NCBI GenBank assembly: GCA_014058105.1
Contig: JACGCM010000465.1
Location: 1,054,001-1,118,000 of the forward strand
Direction of reading: 5' to 3'
Source of the DNA: Kingdonia uniflora
Taxonomy: Eukaryota > Streptophyta > Magnoliopsida > Ranunculales > Circaeasteraceae
Length of the DNA: 64,000 nucleotides
A program made the position numbers and the translations under genes. Under the pieces are notes generated by a model. That model did no database searches. It saw only the letters and a program-made list of their open reading frames with translations, and was not told where the DNA came from. Positions 54,155-64,000 of the stretch are shown here, in pieces. Each line of letters opens with the position of its first letter. Position 1 is the first letter of the stretch.

Positions 54155-54789
54155 TGTATTCGAGCATAACAAAAGTTTGTTCGAACAGAAACCTATTTTC
54201 ATCAAAAATATATAAATTTTTTGAACTTTTGTAAAATACTAATGAGCTAGAGTATTTGAACGACGAGGTACAAAACCAACGTACTTGTTCAGTGCCAGTC
54301 TAATTATAGTCGCTCCACGTGCACTCTCTGATGATAAATAACCACAAGATAGTTATGACATATATTCTAAACACAAAATAAACTGACTCAATCACTGGAC
54401 CTCCATGTTTGTAGCCACTCTAGCATCTGTTTTGGAATCCCTGCATAAACAAGATGTATCGCGTAACCATTCAAAAAATAAGAAATCCAAAAGAAAACTA
54501 AAAATTACTTGATAAAGCAATAACAATATCACATTAAAAAAAGTACTAGTTATTTCCCCCTCCAAATAAGATTCATCTCCCTCTCAAAATAATGGTGACC
54601 CCAGTTAGAATACAAAAACACACAAATATCCAAGAATACACAAAAAATCCAAGAATTAATGGCATAAATAGACATTGTCAAACACCCCCCTTAACACAAT
54701 GCATGATCAAAAGAAAATGTACCTAGAATATCTTAGAGAGATCAGGATATTGCCTATGTATTATAAAAAATAACTTAAATGAATTACTT
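54155..54789. other. No gene seen
   Basis: AT-rich flank of the hAT element. The first bases (GTATTCGAGCATAACAAAAG) resemble the sequence left of the element (TTATTCGAATATAACAAAAG), so the host site had local repeats. Confidence 0.6.
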
Positions 54790-54830
<41 letters not shown>

Positions 54831-54838
54831 GTGTGTGT
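54790..54838 (+). repeat. GT microsatellite
   Basis: About 24 GT units with one GC interruption. Confidence 0.97.
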
Positions 54839-56100
54839 ATCTGTGTCTATGGTTAGATAGACACCTATTTTTAATGTATTACTTAGCCACAGTTAGAATA
54901 CTATATTGGAAATTTGCTTTCACTGAGGTATCACTTGGGTGGTCACTCAAAATCACTGAGAATAGACTAGTAAACACTCTGTGGAAATATGAATATGAAT
55001 ATGCTAAAAGAAAATTTCATATTTTATCAAATAAATTGAATACTATAAACTAAAAATCTCATGGACAGGAAATCAATTGTCATTAATGGTGTCATGTTAA
55101 CTAATATGGACTCCCTATCTTTCATTTTTACTAAACGGACTATGCTTAACTCAAGATCAAGCAGGGCTTGGAAAGGTTATAATGTAGGCAAGGGTAGGTA
55201 CATGATGGAGTAGTTGTTTTGCTGGTATTCAGAGATTAACAGTTACACTTTCTCCCCCTCTTTATTTATTTTAAATTTACCTCCCGGCATTCTTTCCTTT
55301 TATCGAGTATATAGAAAATAGAATTTATCTTCTGCTATATTTTTACTTAGCATAGCAATATCACATTGAATTTATTTTTAAAATATTCTAGCAATAATCT
55401 TATAGATGCACTAGCAACTAGCAAAGTCTTGGGAATTTTCTCCTCTGATACTCATCTTCACCACAAAAACCACATGGTTTCACTCCTTCCTTTATTTTTT
55501 ACTAAAAAGTCTCAGAACAAATAGGTCAAAAAGGAGTTGGGGAGAATACGAATAACATATTTTAAGGTACAATGGGCTCTAAATGGATAAAACTTAGGGT
55601 AAGCATAACGAAGGCCAAAAATGGGTAACAATATTATCATATTTCAGTCTGACACCATCTCTTTTTTATCTCAAATCAAGTATAGGAAATGTTCTACAAG
55701 AATAATTTAAATTTGATGTCATCATCGACAATTGAGTAATACAAACAAAATAAGATCATAAAATGAGATGAGATTTGCTTAAAAGAATTAAAGTCATAAC
55801 ACTCAAAGTTTTTAATAAAGGTCAGATCCTCATATATCATTGGGTATGAAATATCCACAGTTATCCTCACGTGGTTCTAATTACGATGAGTTTTTAGTTT
55901 AAACAAGAGGCATACTGACTATTATGAATTGTGATTTTATCAAATAATTAGTCTATAAATGAATATAACACAAAAGTACTACCCTAGTCTAGCAAAAATA
56001 TTCCACATACATAAGCTCCTAAAATATAAAGTACAAATAAAATCAAAATAATACCCTATCGTCCTTAAAATAGAGAAAAATAAAACTGCACAGAGGGTTA
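54839..56100. other. No gene seen
   Basis: AT-rich. Stops are dense in all frames and no motif was recognised. Confidence 0.6.
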
Positions 56101-56109
56101 AAAATGTAC

Positions 56110-58158
56110 CTTATCAATGGAGACTACACTGATAACCCGTCTCAATTTAGATTTATTACCTCATTTGCAGTGACAAATCATCATTTTATACCCAAATACA
56201 CCGAATAACCTTTCGAGGTGATGTTTCTTGAGCGAACCACCTAGCCATATTCTTATTTTTCACATTAGTAGAAATCATGCTTGAGTCATATCTTTGTGAA
56301 TTAGGTGATTGAACATATGATCGATAGGGTTTAACAAATCTGAAATAAGGCACAATTTGACCGTTTTAACCACATGCTCTACAATAAAAAACATTTATTG
56401 TAAGAAACCTTCTTGACCTAACCATGAGTGGTTGATAATTTACTATATTTGGCAATGAGGTTGCTATAACAATTTTTGTGACTTGAGAGGCTTTTAAGTT
56501 AAAATCATGTTTTCCATATCTAAGTCCCCTTTTGTCACTTCCAGATTTGCCCAAACTTGCCATTTTATCAATATTTATCGTTTCATGACTAAATATTTAA
56601 AGTTTCTGCTGAGTTAGTAATTAAGTCAAGCTTAAACTTTTCAAGTTCATCAAGAGTTGACTTAACTTTCTCCTCGGCATCATGAACTTCATTTTCGAGA
56701 AGCACAAGTTTGTCAAGAAGATATAGTTTACCACTTTCAAGCTTTACAATCTAAAGGTTTGTATCCTCAATTTTTCCTTTAAGTTTCAGTGTGAGTGTGT
56801 TAACTTGATCTTTCAAGGTTTCATTAACTTTTTCAAGATTAACACACTTCAAAAATGTTTGAGTATAAAATTCTTTAATATTAAAGTCCTCAAACTCATA
56901 ACTTTTACTATCACTCTGACTTTCAGTAGGGTTTTCTAGCTTAAATGGGCCACCACAATCATTACTAGATTTTATTCTAGTAAGATACGCACAATAGTTA
57001 TCATTTTCATTTTCTTGGGAATGATCATTATTAGCATCAAATTCATCGTGATAACCATCCCAAGTAATAGTAATCATGGCCTTATTATTACCACAAGATT
57101 TTTTTATTTAGGCAACTGTGTGCATAGTGACCAAACTTATGATACTTGTAGAATTTAACTTGACTTAGGTCAGTATCTGGGTTAGTCTGCTGGTTATTCG
57201 ATTTAACTTGATCATGAGTTTGCGACTTATAATTTACTGATTACCCTAGTTTTTGAAATTAATGTTTTTTCGCAGGTTTTTAACTTGGTTATCTATAGAG
57301 ACAGTCTGTGAATCAATATTGGAACCTTCGTCATCATCTGAAATAGATGAGTTGTCAACCTCTTTAGTACCCTTAGAAGAGGTAAAGGAAGACTTAAAAG
57401 TAACACTCTTATTCTTCTGAGGGTTTTCCCTATGAATCTCAAGTTCAAATATTCATAACTTTCCTGCAAGAGTGTGTAGTTTTATTTTTTTTAAATCTTG
57501 AGTTTCCTCTATAGCATCACGCCTGGATCTAAAACTCTTGGAAAGAGACCTCAAGACTTTGCAAATGATTTTAACATCGGAGTAAGCTACACTTAATGCA
57601 GTATTAGTGTTGACAATGTCACTTAGTTTCGCATAAAACTCATCCAAGGGTGGTTCATTTTCATCCATTCGAATATTCTCGAATTAGGAGGTGAGCATTT
57701 ACAACCTGCTTTTTTCACTGTATCATCGTCTTTGTATATTCGAACTAATATGTTTCAAGCTTCTTTAGAAGTGGTACACGTAAAGATGTGTCAAAACTTA
57801 CTATGGCTCCCAGCCATAAAAATAATATTGCGACCCTTATTGTTATAACCAACAACTCCCTTTTAATCCTTGGACAATTGATTCCTAGGCTTAAAGACCT
57901 CTTCATCATTATCAACTATTCCATTCATCATGGTAGGGTGCATCCATTCATCCTCGATTGCAATCCGGGCATTTTCTCCAAGTTATTTTAAAAATGCAAT
58001 AATTTGGACTTTTTAATAAGGTTAGTCTTTGCATCAAAGAGGAGCGGACGATTTATGGAACCTTAAAATCTTTCAGAATCCATTAATCTCAGATACACGA
58101 GTTAGGATCCACACTTAGGTTATTAAGCCTTCGAGCGTGACCGCTCTGATGCCAATTA
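56110..58158 (-). pseudogene. gag: Copia gag and N-terminal pol fragment
   Basis: Minus strand, in order: UBN2 gag block (MDENEPPLDEFYAKLSDIVN, KIICKVLRSLSKSFRSRRDA, IEETQDLKKIKLHTL), a linker with EVDNSSISDDDEG, a zinc knuckle missing its first Cys (FYKYHKFGHYAHSC), ITITWDG and an acidic part, a coiled coil (FLKCVNLEKVNETLKDQVNTLTLKLKG, then YLLDKLVLLENEV), and a second zinc-like piece (FYCRACG). Such gag-coiled-coil arrangements occur in long copia elements. RT, RNase H and integrase core are absent. Confidence 0.75.
58143..58155 (-). other. Primer-binding site of the minus-strand copia
   Basis: The minus strand reads TTGGCATCAGAGC, close to the initiator tRNA-Met site, between the LTR end and gag. 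Confidence 0.7.
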
Positions 58159-58165
58159 AAATTTA

Positions 58166-58700
58166 TGAGGTACTTGAGAGAGGATTTAGAGGCACTCAAA
58201 AACCAAATACTCAAGTCTCACTCAATACCAGATGAGTGGTTCTCAAAATTTGTAATTTTCTATATAAGAAATGAGGTGGAAAACTTTTGGTCCTAGCTGC
58301 CCCACTTCCTCTATCTTCCCCCTCTAGCTGACAGAAGCATCACATTACTGTCTCTCTTTCCCTCTATCTTACAAAGATTTTAAACATCACATTGTTGTCT
58401 CTTCCTCACTCTTTCTCTCTCTTATAAACTACCCCCTCTCTCTCTCTTACAAATGAAACATTGTCTCTCCCTCTTTCTTTCTCTCTTACAAACTAAACAA
58501 TGTCTTTCCCTTCTCTTTCTCTTATAAATGAAACACTGTCCATTTTAACCAATTATCTTTCTCAAATAGTTTCTCTTTATTATATTTATCGTAAGAGACA
58601 GGGGAGACAAGGCTCTTTTTATTGGGATTTGGAGTTTTTAGGGAAGGGAATAATTAAAGGTTTGCTGTTGAATATTAGAGAATAAAGATAAAGTGGAAAT
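58166..58700 (-). repeat. Probable 5' LTR of the minus-strand copia
   Basis: Ends on the minus strand in GTACCTCA just before the primer-binding site and has CTTATATAG near 58265. The outer edge is not defined. Within it, 58340-58540 is a tandem of CT-rich units with TCTCTTACAAA...AAACATTGTC. Confidence 0.5.
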
Positions 58701-58882
58701 GGGCATCAATTTGAAGATATTGGAATTCTCTGTTATACCTTGACAATATCCCAATATCCTCCAATAATTAAGTTCATTTACCCTTTTGTGTAATGCATTT
58801 ACAATCAAAATTGGCAATATATTTCCCTCCTGTGTATTTACCCCTAGTTCATGTCCCCTCTATGCATTGGATGGTCAAAATT

Positions 58883-59160
58883 ATCAATTTCGACAATATG
58901 GCAATGGGATTGGAGATATTGAAATATAGTATTGTCGAATTCGAGTTATGAAAAATTTGAGTTATGGAAAATTAAAATTGTCGAAATCGACCATTTATGA
59001 AGTGTAATTGGAGTTATGAAACAAAATATTGTCGAACTCGACAATTATGATAATGTACATGTAGCATTGCATAAATAACATTGTCGATTTTGACAATTAC
59101 GAAGTATAATTGGAGTTTTATATATATATATATATCTAATATTGTCAATTTCGACAATAT
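58883..59160. repeat. Palindromic 52-bp repeat, cluster 1
   Basis: Units start at 58931, 58977, 59028, 59080 and 59141 (46-61 bases apart), plus a partial near 58883. Each begins with ATTGTCGAnnTCGACAAT or a variant and most continue TATGAAGTGTAATTGGAGTT. The core is its own reverse complement. A TA run (59116-59134) lies in one unit. Confidence 0.9.
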
Positions 59161-60833
59161 TACATTAAGACTTTGACTAATAAAATTGCGTACAGGTACA
59201 CAATGAAAGATAAAGTGTCTCCTACAGCTTCCAATTGAAGAAAAAGATAGTTAGACAAAGCGGACCCAGAACACCCAGATTTTAAATTTGCAAAAATATA
59301 TAAGAGAAAGTGAAAGACTGTTGAGAATAGAACGGTGGTCCCTCCAAACATTGTTGAACAATCCCATAACTTTAAAACTACGAATGAGGGTATTTTTGAG
59401 CACAATAGAGCTGATAGAATGGATTACATTAAAGATGGTGACGAGGTTTGGGTAACTGGGGCATCTCAAATTCAAAGTGAGTCTGCCCACACTACTTTGG
59501 GAGCTCAACCAACGCTCCCAACAGATTCTGATATTAATATTCCTAGTGCTGAGGAGAATTATGAACGTAGTGTTGGGTGTAATTGTAAAGGCGAGGGGGC
59601 TACAAACAGCAAAGAGGTTGGCCCTATTGATACTAGTTTGCTCAGGAGCTTCAAGTTCTATAGAGCAAGGTCGAACGCGTTAGGGCAAGTATACTACTTA
59701 ATTATTATTTGTTATTCCCATTATTTATTACATTTTATTTGGTAATCACTTTTTTTTTGACACAATCGATGTTATTGTTTAGGAGAAGGCATGCCTTCGT
59801 GTTTACCATCATCCGTCAACGTGGGATCTTTCAAAGGAACCTCAAATGGTAAAAGATTTGGTTAAGTTGAAGGGTTTAGATAGAATTAGGGCCATATCAT
59901 ATGATTCTTATAACTTCGACCTTATTTCTATTTTTGCCAAATGTTGGCAACCAGAAACAAATAGTTTTCACTTCAAATGGGGAGAGTTGACTCTAACTTT
60001 GGATAATGTAGAGTAACTGATCAGCTTTGGTACAGATGGTGATGCCATTGTAATTGGCAGGACTTGGAGATTCCCCGCGCTTCTCGAGGTTTTCAAAAAG
60101 AATCTTTTACTAGATTTAAAAGGATTCAAGACTTTGAAAGCTGGTGGTGCTGGAAATTCTTTATTACTGAAGAAATTAAGAGAACAGTATGCCTACAAAT
60201 TGGTGAAGGTTCTCAGTGATGGTACTGCTGCAAAAGCCAAGAAGAAGGGGTTAACAGCCAGGTCTGCTACTCGTGCATACATGTTATATGTACTTGGTTC
60301 CATTTTATTTAACACAAAAATGGATACTGATATCAGCGCACGCTATCGGAACTTATTTTCCAAGGACAAAGTGGCAAAGAAGCGGTCATGGGGATCATTT
60401 GTTCTGGTGCACATGTATCACAATCCTGGTACAACATCTCGAGATGATGGGAGGCAATTTGCATGTTGTACCACGCTTCTCGAGGTGATTCTCGTATTAA
60501 TACTATTGTATACATATACATGAACCTATCCGTTTACTAATTAGATTTTGTTTATCCATATACATGTAGTCATGGATCATTGTGCATTTCCCAAAGCTTA
60601 CTGGGATACCGACAGAGATAGATTCTGACTAATACGAACACTATACTTATTGGAAATGGGGCGGATCTGTTACGGATAGATATGGTGGTCCGACTTTACT
60701 AAAGTTTAGGGAAGCATTGGATAAAGTCGATGATGTAAATTGATTAGATGACAATCCCATCATTTTTTGTAGTATACACAGGTCTATTGGTCACTGTTAT
60801 ATACTTACATACACAGCCAATATGTAAGTAGAT

Positions 60834-61015
60834 ATTGTCGACTTGTATAGTTTATATGGAAGCAGGCAATATATAATATTGTCGAGTACCAGAATTATAT
60901 CAGTGTAGTTAGAGTTATGCATATATAATATTGTCGAGCTCAACAATTACCAAATCCAATTGGGGCTATGCATATATTATATTGTTAAAATCGATAATAT
61001 AGTTAAATTATTGTA
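60834..61015. repeat. Palindromic 52-bp repeat, cluster 2 (intron)
   Basis: Units start at 60834, 60878, 60930 and 60981. Good copies carry ATATTGTCGAGCTCAACAATTA and GAGTTATGCATAT. It lies in the intron between exons ending 60734 and starting 61150. Confidence 0.88.
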
Positions 61016-61988
61016 GAACTACTAGGTAAATAGACAATTTAATGCTTTTATCTCAATTATTAGGTGTTTAGACAGTTTCTTCTTTAGATGTCTTTCCCTT
61101 TCTCTTTTGCTATTTTTAACATAATACATTTGGCTTATTTTTCACTTAGGTTGCATAAAAGTCGTATAGAGATAAAAGGGATTTTGTACATTGGTTCAAG
61201 GAGATCACCTATTTCTATGGTGCCCTAGCAAGTCTATACCAAGTTTAGCCCTACTATCCAAATTGGGTTGTACGATAGTTATCACAGAAATAAGGTATCC
61301 CCACAAAGCCATTATATCCAGAGGTGTCCAACCTATGGGTCTCAGAAGAGTCGAGAAAATACAACCTTAAGTATGAGTGGGTTGATTGCTTCTTCGCGAA
61401 AAAGTAAAGGGATTGGGTACCGAAGAAGGCTGAATGGAGGCAGAGGGTACGAGAGGGGCCTCTAGTATATACAGAGTGATACTTGGAGTGGTTTGCTACG
61501 TCTCATAGACGGTGATATGTCCCATTACCGTTGACGTAGTTGCAGATAATGATGTTGGGATATTTGGAATTTATCGAAGGAAGGGAGCCTGTATCAATGA
61601 GGATGGTGACACCCCCGTGGACCAATATGAAGATGTTGGTGAACAATATCATGGATCGGTTAGTACATCTTCCCTTATATTCTGTTTACTTCACAAATTT
61701 TATTCCCAAATAGTAGTTCGTTAATATTTTGTTCACTTCATAAATGACTTTTATAGCTCAATGAGCATGCCACTTTGTCTAAATTTGGAGGGTTGGATCA
61801 GCAAATTAAAGCATTAAATGACAAGCTTCATAAGCTTAAGGAAGATAAAGATAAAAAAATTGAAGCCAATATAAAGCTAGCAGAGGACCTGAAAGAGAAT
61901 ATCAGTTATACCAGCAACTAGTATATTATTGTTCAGTATTTGCATGCAACTTAATGTTATTGTTTATGTGAAGTTATCCTTAAATCTA

Positions 61989-62175
61989 ATTGTCGAGTTC
62001 AAAAATTATGACAGTGTATGTAAAGTTAAAAATATATAATATTGTCGAGTTTGACAATTATGGTAGTGGTTTTTGAATTCACTTATATGTAATATTATCG
62101 AGATCGACAATAATATAGTAAGACACATTAAAAAATTGTCGAATTCCCAGTAGATCAACAATTTTGAAGTTCACA
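61989..62175. repeat. Palindromic 52-bp repeat, cluster 3 (intron)
   Basis: Units at 61989, 62041, 62094 and 62135 (spacing 52, 53, 41). The core variants are TTGTCGAGTTTGACAATTAT and TTATCGAGATCGACAATA. In the intron before the exon at 62230. Confidence 0.88.
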
Positions 62176-63169
62176 TGTGCAGTTTTAATTGGGTTATAGA
62201 ATAATTGTTTCATCTCATCTTAACCTCAGACAAGTGAATGTAATTTGCTGAGAGAAACCATTAATCAAATGAAAGAGGATATGAAACTGAAGTGTGTACT
62301 TGACGAGCAATGTGCACTAGTATACGCAGATCTACCAGAGCAGTTAGATGCGAAGGTAAGGTCTTAAGCAGATATGATTATCTCTAAATCCATTGATTAT
62401 TTTATTCCAAACCCTGATGCCCGTAATAATATTTTTGTTTGTAGATATTGAAGTGCAAGAATTTACAAAACAAAAATGTTACTTTGGAGGCAGAGCTAAG
62501 GCCAAAATCTGGCTTTGAAGAATATAATAAGAGCTTATCCGTTGAGTTGAATTAGAAGGTACTGTAGTATGTAGATGTTAATTACCCCTAATTAGTTATT
62601 GGGGTCAATTAATCATTCCTGCATGTGGTATAATTATTTTTCAAATGTGTATAGTCTAAAAAGAATGAGTCACTAAAAGTGGTCAATGCCCTTTTAATAG
62701 AGCAGATTGACTTACAACTTATACTAGCTACACCTGTGAGTTTACCCGCACTTCTATTGGTGTGTGGCTACATTATTTCTAACTTTGGTAAAAAAAATCT
62801 TGTGTTGCATGTTTTGAACAGCTAGCTATCCTCCAATCACATCAGTCTATGACAGACCTAAACCTAGCAAAGAAGTGTGATGATTTATTGTCTGCGCATG
62901 AGGAACTTAAGAAGTTGATTGTGAAAGAAGATTTTGTAAGTCATTCAAAATGAATGATATTAGTTTTTGTTAGTGAATTGGAGTTTGTGTTTTATTATCC
63001 AAAAATAGAATGTCTTAGCTAGGTATGATAGTATTAACTTTATTTAAGTCTAATTTTGTGAAGTACTTGAGTATTTTTTATGTTATATGTTAATCAGATG
63101 TTCCATTCAATTTGGATTTCATGGTCAATATCTGTTTGGTTATGATAGCAGTGATATATAAATATTATT

Positions 63170-63270
63170 GAATTAACCCATGTATCGATAATAACAACTA
63201 AAATAATTGTTGATTTAGTTCACACGTCTTTTGTTAGAAACTATAGTATTGTCGAAATCGACAATAATTG
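63170..63270. repeat. Palindromic 52-bp repeat, cluster 4 (intron)
   Basis: One good unit at 63248 (ATTGTCGAAATCGACAAT) and one decayed unit near 63171-63215. In the intron before the exon at 63329. Confidence 0.8.
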
Positions 63271-64000
63271 ACTGTCAAATCACAAATATCTGAACTGGAT
63301 GCTCATCTCTTTTATGTATTTGGAACAGATACTAAACTGAACATCCAAGTACAAGCAAGAATCTTTGAGATATACGGAGGAAACTAACGATCTCGTAAGC
63401 CCCCTCCATATTTATTTTATGGAATGCTTATTTCACTATTAATCCTAATATTGGAGATTATTTTAACGTAAGAAGTTGGCTAATACTAAAGAGATGAAAA
63501 AGTGTTTGGAAGTAAATAATAATGAATGGGTATGACCTATTCCTAACTCTTGTACCTATGTTACCCCATGTCATGTAATTATTTATAAGCTTTGGTGATG
63601 CACTTATTAGTCTCTGCTCTAATATTTAGTTGTTGTTGTTGCAGGAGGTTTGGGGTCAATCATTGAAGAAGGCACTTGCGAGTGAAGGGATGGGAGACAT
63701 GGGGGACCAAATCTTTGAGTAACTTTTTGATCATAATTAAAGATTCTTTATAATATCATAGCAAGGACCCAAGGGAGATTATCAAGAAGACTTGGTTTCC
63801 ACAGGGATAACCCTTAAAAATATCGTCATTGCTAGGAAGGAAAATATGGCTAAGAAGATGAAGCTATAAGAAGTTCTATTCCAATCGTGGATGAAGTATC
63901 TTCTAGATGTTCGTGGTATCGACATTAGTGATAACAATTCTACTTTAAGGGTTTCGACTACGTTTCAGCATCAGAGTCAGCATAGATTCCCAGATGTTAT

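Larger units (their letters stand above)
59419..64000 (+). pseudogene. Plant mobile domain (PMD) / coiled-coil gene, multi-exon, decayed
   Basis: Exons by GT/AG and phase: from about 59419 to 59686, 59783-60484, 60570-60734, 61150-61658, from 61757, then 62230-62355, 62445-62558, 62655-62735, 62822-62935, 63329-63394, 63473-63529, from 63645, and from 63772 past the window end. Exons 2-3 hold the PMD: FHFKWGELTLTLDNVE, SATRAYMLYVLGSILF, SWGSFVLVHMYHNPG, SWIIVHFPKL. Exon 4 has ITYFYGALASLYQV, KPLYPE and RKYNLKYEWVDCFFAKK. Later short exons are a coiled coil (LDQQIKALNDKLHKLKEDKD). Stops in exons 2, 3, 4, 7 and others replace Gln or Trp codons, so it is a pseudogene. PMD proteins occur both as silencing factors (MAIL1/MAIN) and inside transposons. 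Start codon uncertain. Confidence 0.82.

Noticed and set aside
54793..55053. Cys/Val-rich protein
   Set aside because: It is the translation of the GT microsatellite plus random sequence.
57788..57991. Plus-strand 67-codon frame
   Set aside because: Antisense to the copia gag that is readable on minus.
58883..59160. CRISPR-like array
   Set aside because: Units are tandem and diverged along their whole length, with no constant repeat alternating with unique spacers, and the sequence is plant nuclear DNA.

Overview
This window is plant nuclear DNA, from a flowering plant and most likely a eudicot. It has no operons or bacterial-type genes. What can be read belongs to plant-specific families: LINE ORF1 proteins with the DUF4283 fold, copia and gypsy retrotransposons primed by initiator-tRNA-Met, a RICESLEEPER-type hAT transposase, a FAR1/MULE relic, a plant mobile domain (PMD) gene and a piece of the small GTPase gene ARL8. 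Spliceosomal introns can be read directly. I see no intact host gene. Almost every coding stretch carries stops or frameshifts, so this is an old, silenced, transposon-rich region.

Layout: (1) 1-3.7 kb, minus strand: a degraded multi-exon 'gypsy-type transposon' coiled-coil protein gene, then about 3 kb without recognisable genes. (2) 7.07-11.96 kb: a copia element with a truncated 5' LTR. (3) 12.0-47 kb: a nest of elements. The apparent host is an old minus-strand LINE (here LINE D). Its pieces lie at 46.9-46.6, 43.6-42.9, about 19.7-18.1 and 12.5-12.0 kb. It is split by a gag-only LTR element (43.6-46.6), a second LINE on the plus strand (LINE A, about 20.3-42.9) and a chromodomain gypsy element (12.56-18.08). 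LINE A is itself split by a minus-strand LINE B (22.09-29.29, perfect 18-bp target duplication), a solo copia LTR (30.60-31.39, perfect 5-bp duplication), a plus-strand LINE C of the same family as LINE B (35.17-42.09) and a small MITE-like insert (42.31-42.60). (4) 47.3-47.8 kb: a FAR1/MULE transposase relic. (5) 48.54-54.15 kb: a hAT element with a nearly complete three-exon transposase gene and, in antisense, a captured 3' part of ARL8. (6) 56.1-58.7 kb: the 5' end of a minus-strand copia element. (7) 59.4 kb to the window end: a multi-exon PMD/coiled-coil pseudogene. A 52-bp repeat with a palindromic core recurs in its introns and 5' flank.

How it fits together: the window is a layered insertion record rather than a pathway. 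Insertion order can be read from who interrupts whom: LINE D, then LINE A, the gypsy and the gag-only element, then LINE B, LINE C and the solo LTR inside LINE A. The clearest novelties are the palindromic intronic repeat family around the PMD gene, the ARL8 fragment inside the hAT element, and the depth of nesting. All assignments come from reading translations and motifs by eye. No database search was run.
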